Source of the DNA: Crocinitomicaceae bacterium | Lineage (GTDB): Bacteria; Bacteroidota; Bacteroidia; Flavobacteriales; Parvicellaceae | Direction of reading: 5' to 3' | Length of the DNA: 6,447 nucleotides | NCBI GenBank assembly: GCA_002721285.1 | Contig: PBJU01000026.1 | Location: 1 to 6,447, forward strand | In this document: positions 1-5,305 of the stretch, in pieces | Layout of the letters: the number at the start of each line of letters is the position of its first letter | Position numbering within the stretch: the stretch's first letter is position 1 | Made by a program: the position numbers and the translations under genes | The notes under the pieces: generated by a model | What the model saw: the letters and a program-made list of their open reading frames with translations, nothing else | Told to the model about the DNA's origin: nothing | The model's database searches: none

Positions 1-449
1 TCGGTAAGTCTTGTTTTAAAATCCTGTATATCGCTTGTAAAATTAAACTCAGTGTGAATCCAGTAAGAATGTCTAATGGCAGGTACATATTCGTATAGTT
101 CTGGATATTCATAAGGTTTTAGATTAACTCTTTTTTCAAAAAGATTTCTTTTACGTTTTTCAGCTTGAAGATTTCTATATAATATGTAGGATTTGGCTAC
201 ATCTAAAAACTGGCTTTTCATTAGTTGTTGTTCAACTACATCTTGAATTTCTTCTACACTTGGAATATAGTTAGGGATTTTCTTTTCTCGAGATTCTAAC
301 TCACTATATACATTTCTTGAAATTGAATTTGCAGAGTCTAAGTCCCCATTATTTACTGATTCCATTGCTTTTAAAACAGCATTTGTTACCTTTGAAATTT
401 CAAAAGGTCTTTTGGAAAAATCTCTTTTTACTATTGTTGTTATTGACAT
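1..449 (-). CDS. nrdB: Class I ribonucleotide reductase small (beta) subunit with N-terminal ATP-cone, 5' part only
   Basis: Encodes the first 149 residues of the radical-generating subunit of a class I ribonucleotide reductase, which with NrdA reduces ribonucleotides to deoxyribonucleotides in the cytoplasm. Residues about 3-92 form an ATP-cone: an N-terminal VKRD (7-10) followed by PFEISKV, and at the end SVEEIQDVVE (64-73) and VAKSYILYR (84-92). A short basic linker (about 97-107) leads into the start of the ferritin-like NrdB domain, recognised by PYEYPEL (112-118) and HSYWIHTEFNFTSDIQDF (127-144). The window ends before the first metal ligand, so metal type and radical residue cannot be judged. 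The ATG at 449-447 is chosen because an in-frame TAA lies 18 bases upstream (467-465) and the ATP-cone begins immediately after it. ATP-cones usually sit on NrdA; on NrdB they are known from some Bacteroidota, where dATP binding inhibits the enzyme. Family assignment is secure; regulation is inferred. Confidence 0.9.
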   Translation of the reverse strand, partial: MSITTIVKRDFSKRPFEISKVTNAVLKAMESVNNGDLDSANSISRNVYSELESREKKIPNYIPSVEEIQDVVEQQLMKSQFLDVAKSYILYRNLQAEKRKRNLFEKRVNLKPYEYPELYEYVPAIRHSYWIHTEFNFTSDIQDFKTRLT

Positions 450-518
450 GATTGAAGAATTTACTTAACGAAATTACGTGTAATAAACTTTCAATTTTAA
501 CTAACTAAAATTCTATTT

Positions 519-535
519 TCAACATCAAATGTTGA
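519..535. repeat. Inverted repeat upstream of nrdB (TCAACAT-caa-ATGTTGA)
   Basis: Perfect 7-bp arms (519-525 and 529-535) around a 3-base centre, ending 70 bases before the nrdB start. It overlaps two further pairings: ATCAA (524-528) with TTGAT (532-536), and TTGATAA (532-538) with TTATCAA (555-561). Only one can form at a time. The site could be an operator or a stem-loop in the nrdB leader, but short inverted repeats arise easily in AT-rich DNA. Confidence 0.35.
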
Positions 536-603
536 TAAATAGTTAAAAGCATAGTTATCAATATTTTACGACTAATTTATGCATGAAAAAAAAATTAAAA
601 AAG

Positions 604-652
604 AAAATATATTTTATACAAAAGATTATAAATGAAAAAAAAATATATTTTA
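604..652. repeat. Two identical 12-bp palindromes AAAATATATTTT, 36 bp apart
   Basis: The perfect palindrome AAAATATATTTT occurs at 604-615 and again at 640-651, each followed by A, so 13 bases are repeated directly with a 36-bp period. Both lie 155-200 bases upstream of nrdB. Each copy is also preceded, within 25 bases, by ATG plus nine A (583-594 and 632-643). A paired palindrome is a common operator layout, but this is A/T-only sequence in an A/T-rich gap and may be low-complexity drift. Confidence 0.35.
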
Positions 653-765
653 AAGGCAAAGTAAGTTTTAAATTATAGCAAAACCATTTTAATTGGTTAC
701 TTAAAACATAAATTAATCACTAAAAAATATTTTCCCTGGAGCATATTTGAAAAAAATTATTTACG

Positions 766-785
766 AAGGTTATCTAAAAAACCTT
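766..785 (-). terminator. Possible weak terminator after the tRNA
   Basis: Reading leftward, 19 bases past the tRNA 3' end, AAGGTT (785-780) and AACCTT (771-766) form a 6-bp stem with an 8-base loop. A run of seven T follows at 756-750, but 9 bases after the stem rather than directly. Stem length and T-run spacing are both poor for an intrinsic terminator, so this is only the best candidate for ending the tRNA transcript before nrdB. Confidence 0.25.
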
Positions 786-804
786 AAATTTCAAATAGTT
801 TTAG

Positions 805-878
805 TGGCGCGGGGGGGAATCGAACCCCCGACCTCAGGGTTATGAATCCTGCGCTCTAACCGTCTGAGCTACCGCGCC
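805..878 (-). tRNA. tRNA with anticodon CAT, most likely elongator tRNA-Met
   Basis: The 74 bases fold as a complete cloverleaf: acceptor GGCGCGG (878-872) with CCGCGCC (812-806), D-stem GCTC/GAGC, anticodon loop TTCATAA, T-stem GGGGG/CCCCC around TTCGATT, and discriminator A at 805. CCA is not encoded; CTA follows. The G1-C72 pair and the lack of a full GGG/CCC anticodon stem argue against initiator tRNA. A lysidine-modified tRNA-Ile2, which also has CAT, cannot be excluded from sequence alone, but Met is the better guess. The last pair of the anticodon stem (31-39) reads A-C and is mismatched in the gene. Confidence 0.95.
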
Positions 879-892
879 AATTATCAAGGCGA

Positions 893-900
893 CAAATATA
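893..900 (-). promoter_or_regulatory. Bacteroidota-type -7 promoter box for the tRNA
   Basis: On the minus strand these bases read TATATTTG, an exact match to the Bacteroidota -7 consensus TAnnTTTG recognised by the primary sigma factor. The box ends 14 bases before the first base of the tRNA at 878, leaving room for a start site and a short 5' leader. No clean TTG/TTTG -33 element is present about 19 bases further upstream; the nearest is a T-rich stretch around 918-922. Placement is convincing, upstream element weak. Confidence 0.5.
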
Positions 901-942
901 TATAAATTTAGAAAAGTAAAAGGATTGAAATAAATAGATTAT

Positions 943-972
943 TTAAAAAAAAATTAATCATTTTTTTTTTAA
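943..972. repeat. A/T-only inverted repeat in the divergent spacer
   Basis: TTAAAAAAAAA (943-953) and TTTTTTTTTAA (962-972) are perfect 11-base complements around an 8-base loop. The element lies between the leftward tRNA and the rightward START-like gene. It may act as a rigid A/T tract near two promoters or as a weak bidirectional barrier; nothing in the sequence decides. Homopolymer runs like these are also prone to sequencing error, which does not affect any gene here. Confidence 0.4.
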
Positions 973-1034
973 TGTAAACATTGTATTTAATTTTTTCTAT
1001 ATTGCCAAAATTACACATATAAGTAAAGCTTCAA

Positions 1035-1415
1035 ATGGATAAAGTTAAATTAGAACTAGAATATATTATCAACACATCTCCAACAATACTTTTCAATTGT
1101 TTAAGTACTCCAAGTGGTCTATCCGAATGGTTTGCAGATGATGTAAACATAAAAAATGATCGTTACACTTTTTTTTGGGACGGAAGTGAAGAAACTGCCA
1201 TTATAAAAACCACCAAAAAAAGTGAATCTGTTAAATTTCAATGGGAAGATGATGAAGGGGAAGATTATTTCTTTGAAATGACTATTAAAATTGATGATTT
1301 AACAAAAGATGTCGCTCTTTTAATTACTGACTTTGCTGAAGAAGGTGAAGAAGATGAAGCTAAATTATTATGGGATAATAATGTAGTGAAATTAAAACAA
1401 GCAATAGGAGGATAA
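1035..1415 (+). CDS. START-like domain protein of the small Bacteroidota type
   Basis: A 126-residue protein without signal peptide or membrane segment, expected in the cytoplasm. It resembles the short START-like/SRPBCC family common in Bacteroidota: an N-terminal beta strand (KLELEYIINTSP, 5-16), the helix with the characteristic STPSGLSEWFADDV (24-37), alternating strands (YTFFWDG 44-50; VKFQWEDDEGEDYFFEMTI 66-84; ALLITDF 94-100), a very acidic stretch (AEEGEEDEAK, 101-110), and the long C-terminal helix LLWDNNVVKLKQAIG. Such folds form a cavity for a hydrophobic ligand, but no ligand is known to me for this subfamily. The whole family length is present. The ATG at 1035 is the natural start. 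It lies 31 bases before the permease gene and probably opens the operon. An AGGAGG at 1406-1411 is part of its final codons and too far from the next start to be its ribosome site. Family is fairly sure; function unknown. Confidence 0.85.
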   Translation: MDKVKLELEYIINTSPTILFNCLSTPSGLSEWFADDVNIKNDRYTFFWDGSEETAIIKTTKKSESVKFQWEDDEGEDYFFEMTIKIDDLTKDVALLITDFAEEGEEDEAKLLWDNNVVKLKQAIGG

Positions 1416-1446
1416 AACCCTACCTAATAAATTAAACCCAACTACT

Positions 1447-2895
1447 TTGAAAAGAATTGGATGGATGATCATCGGTTCCTTTAGTGGTCCATTTCTGTTA
1501 AATTTTATAATATGGATGGTCATATTGGATATGCAGTTCCTATGGCTCTACATTGATGACCTAATGGGTAAAGGTCTCGAATGGAAAATCATTTTAGAAT
1601 TAATGATTTATGCTTCTGCTAATTGGGTTCCTTTGGCACTTCCATTATCTGTGTTACTTGCTTCTATAATGACTTTTGGAAGTCTTGGAGAAAAAAACGA
1701 ATTACTTGCTCTTAAGTCATCTGGGTTTTCTCTATATAAAATAATGAAACCACTTATGCTTGTCATTTTTTTTATTTCTCTTTTTGCTTTTTACTTCACC
1801 AATAGCCTTTGGCCAATAGCCAATTTTAAAATGAAAGTTTTATTACGCGATATTCAAAACACAAAAGTTGCATTAGTTCTACAGCCAGGAGTTTTTTTTA
1901 AATCTGATAATTTTGCTATTAGAATTGGAGAAAAAAACAAAGAAGGAAATGAGTTCAAAGATATTCTTATATATGACCATAGTAATTTAGGTACTCAACC
2001 ATTGGGAGGATGGTCATACAGAAAAGATCCAAGAGATTACAAAAGAGTTATAAGAGCAAAAAAAGGAAGGCTAGTCAACCCAGAAAACAAATCTAAATTA
2101 GAATTAGAATTAATTGATGGCTACATGGTTCAAGAATGGAATCCAAAATCATTTGCAGATTCAAAAACTCCTTTTACTAAATATAATTTCAAACAATCTA
2201 TAATTGGTTTTAAATTGAACTCTTTTGAATTTGAAAGAACAAGTGAAAACTCCTACAAAAGAGACAAATACCTCCTTAGTCTAAATCAAATTTATGACAT
2301 AAACGATTCTTTAGATAAACAGATGAAAATTGAAAATGAAAAAATAGAAGATTTTTTATTCAAAGAATTTTCAATTTTTAATGACTCTTTAAATAGTCAA
2401 AACAATCTTAATCAAAACTTTCTCCATATTATTACAAATGAACAAAACAAAACAGAACTAAATAAAGATTACAAATCTGCTATTAGAAAATTAAATAACC
2501 TTTATAAGGTAATTAAATTTGTAAGGAAGAAAGAAAATTCAATTTCTAATTACAAAACTGATTTAACAATAGAATGGAATAGAAAATTTACACTTTCCTA
2601 TGCTGTTTTTATGCTGTTTTTTTTAGGAGGCCCTTTAGGAGCAATTGTTAAAAAAGGTGGGCTCGGATGGCCTGTTATCACAGCAATTCTAATCTTTTTA
2701 GTGTATTTTATGCTTACAAGAGCCGGTGAAGAAATGGCGTCTAATTATAATATAGATCCAAATACAGGAATGTGGCTAAGCGCTATTTGTATTACACCTG
2801 TATCAATTTTTATATTTATCAAAGCAAATCAAGATGCTAGAATCTTTGACATTGATTGGTACAAAAAATTAATTACTAAAATCATTAAAATATGA
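1447..2895 (+). CDS. LptF/LptG-family (YjgP/YjgQ) lipopolysaccharide export permease
   Basis: An inner-membrane subunit of the LptBFG-type transporter that, with the ATPase LptB, extracts lipopolysaccharide and passes it to the periplasmic bridge. Membrane segments are seen near 12-36, 58-80, 98-119, 381-402, 407-424 and 441-460. Cytoplasmic GEKNELLALKSSGFSLYKI (81-99) is the typical loop and coupling helix, and FFLGGPLGAIVKKGG (391-405) is typical of TM4. Between TM3 and TM4 lies a periplasmic beta-rich region (about 125-265) plus an additional polar, probably helical part (about 270-375). This makes 482 residues, well above the roughly 360 of the Escherichia coli proteins. The start is TTG at 1447: it gives the Lys-Arg stretch expected before TM1, and no ATG precedes it in frame. 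The ATG at 1465 (residue 7) is the alternative. It overlaps the next gene by ATGA. LptF and LptG cannot be told apart here. Confidence 0.9.
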   Translation: MKRIGWMIIGSFSGPFLLNFIIWMVILDMQFLWLYIDDLMGKGLEWKIILELMIYASANWVPLALPLSVLLASIMTFGSLGEKNELLALKSSGFSLYKIMKPLMLVIFFISLFAFYFTNSLWPIANFKMKVLLRDIQNTKVALVLQPGVFFKSDNFAIRIGEKNKEGNEFKDILIYDHSNLGTQPLGGWSYRKDPRDYKRVIRAKKGRLVNPENKSKLELELIDGYMVQEWNPKSFADSKTPFTKYNFKQSIIGFKLNSFEFERTSENSYKRDKYLLSLNQIYDINDSLDKQMKIENEKIEDFLFKEFSIFNDSLNSQNNLNQNFLHIITNEQNKTELNKDYKSAIRKLNNLYKVIKFVRKKENSISNYKTDLTIEWNRKFTLSYAVFMLFFLGGPLGAIVKKGGLGWPVITAILIFLVYFMLTRAGEEMASNYNIDPNTGMWLSAICITPVSIFIFIKANQDARIFDIDWYKKLITKIIKI

Positions 2896-4088
2896 ACATA
2901 TTGCAAATATGTCATAAACCCCCTTTTCCAGCAATTGACGGTGGATGTATTGCGATTAAAAATATTTCTTATGGTTTATTAGATAATGGTTGCAATCTTA
3001 AAATACTAACCATTAGCACAGCAAAACACCCATTTAATATTACAAATATCCCTAAAGATTTTGTTAAAAACACAAAAATTGAAAATGTTTATGTGGACAC
3101 CAAAATCAACATTGTAGATGCATTCTCTAATTTGGTAACCTTCGATTCTTACAATGTATCAAGGTTTTTTTCTCCAGACTTTAATTATCTTCTTATAAAA
3201 ACCTTAAAAGAAGGTAATTTCGATATTATTCTACTCGAAAGTCTATTTACAACACCATATATAAAAACAATTAGAGATCATTCAAAATCTAAAATTGTAC
3301 TAAGATCTCATAATTTAGAACATATTATATGGAAAAGACTTGCTAAAGAAACTATTAATCCAGCAAAAAAAATATACCTTAACTTACTTTCTAAGCAACT
3401 TGAATCTTATGAAACAACTATTGTAAAAGAAGTTGATGGTATTGCGGCAATAAGTAAAGACGATGAAATAAAGTACAAAAATCTTAATTACCCATCTAAA
3501 ACGACTACAATTCCATTTGGTATTAATATTAACAATTACAATGCTAGAAAGAATCCCCATAGCTCTATTATTAAATTTTTCCACCTTGGGGCTATGGATT
3601 GGAAACCTAACCAAGAAGCTGTTGTTTGGCTACTGGAGGAAGTTTGGCCAAGTATTTTAAATAAATTACCTAATGCAGAATTACATTTAGCTGGAAAAGA
3701 AATGCCAGAATGGATTTTAAACAAAAAAATTCCAAACGTTCACAACCACAAGAACGTTAAAGATGCTATTGAATTCATGAATAGTTATGACGTTATGCTT
3801 GTACCTCTACTATCCGCAGGTGGAGTTAGAGTGAAAATAATAGAAGGCATGGCATTAAGTAAAACAATAATTTCAACATCAATAGGTGCAGAAGGCTTAA
3901 ACTACAGGGATAATATAAACATTATAATAGCTGATGATGCTATAACTTTTTCCGAAAAAGCATTAGAATTATCTCTTGATATAAACAGAATTAAAGACAT
4001 AGGGGAAAACGCAAGAAAACACGTAAGTGAATTCTACGATCAAAATAAAATATCAACTAACTTAATTCAATTTTTTAATTCAATTTGA
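2892..4088 (+). CDS. GT4-type (GT-B fold) glycosyltransferase
   Basis: A 398-residue cytoplasmic or membrane-associated glycosyltransferase that would transfer a sugar from a nucleotide-sugar donor to a glycolipid or polysaccharide acceptor. The N-terminal Rossmann half starts MNILQICHKPPFPAIDGG (1-18), with the acceptor-side glycine pair at 17-18, and includes VLRSHNLEH (136-144), typical of this GT4 group. The donor half begins around 228 with FFHLGAMDWKPN (229-240) and continues through LHLAGKEMPEW (264-274), VPLLSAGGVRVKIIEGMA (304-321) and ISTSIGAEGL (327-336). The conserved glutamate of the donor site is E318; the first glutamate of the classic E-x7-E motif is replaced by glycine, as in many G-x-R-x-K-x-x-E members. 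There is no signal peptide or clear membrane segment. The ATG overlaps the permease stop (ATGA) and its TGA touches the next gene. Donor and acceptor are not predictable. Surface glycan or lipopolysaccharide assembly is inferred from context. Confidence 0.87.
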   Translation: MNILQICHKPPFPAIDGGCIAIKNISYGLLDNGCNLKILTISTAKHPFNITNIPKDFVKNTKIENVYVDTKINIVDAFSNLVTFDSYNVSRFFSPDFNYLLIKTLKEGNFDIILLESLFTTPYIKTIRDHSKSKIVLRSHNLEHIIWKRLAKETINPAKKIYLNLLSKQLESYETTIVKEVDGIAAISKDDEIKYKNLNYPSKTTTIPFGININNYNARKNPHSSIIKFFHLGAMDWKPNQEAVVWLLEEVWPSILNKLPNAELHLAGKEMPEWILNKKIPNVHNHKNVKDAIEFMNSYDVMLVPLLSAGGVRVKIIEGMALSKTIISTSIGAEGLNYRDNINIIIADDAITFSEKALELSLDINRIKDIGENARKHVSEFYDQNKISTNLIQFFNSI

Positions 4089-5272
4089 TGGAAATCATAT
4101 TTATTACATCTAGATTTCCTTATCCAATAAACAAAGGGGATAAATTAAGAGCATATTATCAAATTATTGAACTAGCAAAAAGCAATAATATTCATCTAAT
4201 ATCATTATCAGATAAAGATGTTAAAGATTATGAGCTATCAAAACTTAGAGATTATTGTTCTAGTATTCATGTTTTTAAGTTAAAAAAATTAAAAATAATT
4301 TTAAACCTTTTCAGATCCTTTTTCAATAATAAACCATTTCAAGTAAATTATTTTTACAGCTATAAAATTCAAAAAAAAATTAACCAAATAATAAAAAATG
4401 TACAACCAGATCACATTTTTTGTCAATTGATAAGAACTGCACTTTATTTAAAAAACCAACATCAATTCCCATCAACTATAGATTATATGGATGCTCTTTC
4501 TAATGGGATAAAAAAAAGAATTCCCTTGTCAAATTTATGGATGAAACCTATTCTTAAAATTGAATATGATAGACTAAGAAACTTTGAAAATTTAGCTTAC
4601 GAATTTTTTGATAACCATGTGATAATTTCAGATACTGACAGAGATAAGATACCACATTTAAACAACAAAAAAATTAATATTATACCTAACGGAATTGATT
4701 CCAAATTATTTCAATCTAAAGAAATTACTCAGAAGAAATATGATTTAGTTTTTATAGGAAATTTAAGTTATGCTCCTAACATAGAAGCAGCATTATATAT
4801 TTCTAAAACAATTGTACCAGAACTTGTCCAAGATTACCCTAACCTTAAAGTTCTTATCGCAGGAAGTAATCCTGTAAATAAAATTAACAAATTAGCTAAT
4901 AAGCATATTGATATAGAAGGATGGGTGGAAGATATAAAAACAGCATATTGTAGTGGGAGAATATTTTTCGCTCCAATGTCTATAGGAACTGGGCTACAAA
5001 ACAAACTTCTTGAAGCAATGAGTCTTGAAATACCCTGCATTACATCTAAACTTGCTAATAATTCATTAAAAGCAACACATAATAAAAATGTTTTAATTGG
5101 AAATAATAGTGATGAATACATTATGCATATTAAAAGTTGTCTAGAAAATAAAGAATTAAGAAACCAATTAGCTTTTGAAGGAAGAAAATATGTTATAGAA
5201 AATTTTAATTGGCACAAGTCAAATGAAAAACTATTAAAATTATTTAAACCAAAACAAAATGGTAAAGATTAA
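4088..5272 (+). CDS. GT4-type glycosyltransferase resembling the PEP-CTERM/EpsH1-associated sugar transferase group
   Basis: A second GT-B glycosyltransferase, 394 residues, different in sequence from its upstream partner. It opens with MEIIFITSRFPYPINKGDKL (1-20), whose RFPYP-x-x-KGDK pattern is characteristic of the group named after PEP-CTERM/EpsH1 sugar transferases. Next come IDYMDALS (131-138), a charged helix around IEYDRLRNFENLAYEFFD (158-175), IIPNGID (198-204), the donor-half entry FIGNLSYAPNIEA (222-234), and SIGTGLQNKLLEAMSLEIP (298-316) with the donor-site glutamate at 309. An in-frame TTG three bases upstream (4085) could extend the protein by one residue, but the ATG at 4088 is preferred: it overlaps the previous TGA by one base (TGATG), a usual coupling arrangement. 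No exosortase or PEP-CTERM gene is in the window, so the group name should not be read as function. It probably acts with the preceding enzyme on the same glycan. Confidence 0.87.
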   Translation: MEIIFITSRFPYPINKGDKLRAYYQIIELAKSNNIHLISLSDKDVKDYELSKLRDYCSSIHVFKLKKLKIILNLFRSFFNNKPFQVNYFYSYKIQKKINQIIKNVQPDHIFCQLIRTALYLKNQHQFPSTIDYMDALSNGIKKRIPLSNLWMKPILKIEYDRLRNFENLAYEFFDNHVIISDTDRDKIPHLNNKKINIIPNGIDSKLFQSKEITQKKYDLVFIGNLSYAPNIEAALYISKTIVPELVQDYPNLKVLIAGSNPVNKINKLANKHIDIEGWVEDIKTAYCSGRIFFAPMSIGTGLQNKLLEAMSLEIPCITSKLANNSLKATHNKNVLIGNNSDEYIMHIKSCLENKELRNQLAFEGRKYVIENFNWHKSNEKLLKLFKPKQNGKD

Positions 5273-5281
5273 ATTATAATA

Positions 5282-5289
5282 TAAATTTG
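5282..5289 (+). promoter_or_regulatory. Possible -7 promoter box for ribBA
   Basis: TAAATTTG matches the Bacteroidota -7 consensus TAnnTTTG exactly and ends 16 bases before the ribBA ATG. It lies in the only gap between the glycosyltransferases and ribBA. No TTG -33 element is seen about 19 bases upstream, which falls inside the end of the previous gene. It may give ribBA expression independent of the upstream operon. No room exists for an FMN riboswitch in this 33-base gap. Confidence 0.35.
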
Positions 5290-5305
5290 TAAAAATTTCA
5301 GCAGA

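Larger units (their letters stand above)
450..804. other. 355-base AT-rich gap between tRNA and nrdB; no gene seen
   Basis: No convincing coding region lies here on either strand. The only ATG-led frames on the plus strand are tiny lysine-rich ones starting at 583 and 632, produced by A-runs. The stretch holds a pair of identical palindromes (604-615 and 640-651), overlapping inverted repeats at 519-561, and a weak hairpin at 766-785. Because nrdB reads leftward from 449, its promoter and any operator should lie here, but no perfect TAnnTTTG box was found on the minus strand in this stretch. Confidence 0.6.

Noticed and set aside
583..664. Two tiny plus-strand frames starting ATG followed by nine A (17 and 10 codons, lysine-rich)
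   Set aside because: They arise from A-runs in low-complexity sequence, show no protein character and have no ribosome site.
682..698. Inverted repeat AACCA/TGGTT with 7-base loop
   Set aside because: Five-base stem without a T-run; expected by chance.
998..1004. TATATTG about 30 bases before the START-like gene, with TTG at 981-983
   Set aside because: One base short of TAnnTTTG and the spacing to the TTG is too short, so it was not called as the operon promoter although one is expected nearby.
3557..3597. CCATAGC and GCTATGG inverted repeat inside the first glycosyltransferase
   Set aside because: Short arms, long loop, and located within conserved coding sequence; most likely coincidence.
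3384..3724. Minus-strand open frames inside the first glycosyltransferase
   Set aside because: Overlapping shadows of a real gene with no domain character.
4834..5217. Minus-strand open frame of 127 codons inside the second glycosyltransferase
   Set aside because: It lies wholly antisense to a well-supported gene, with composition expected of a complementary-strand shadow and no recognisable domain.
5273..5305. FMN riboswitch before ribBA
   Set aside because: The gap is only 33 bases and contains none of the conserved elements of that RNA.
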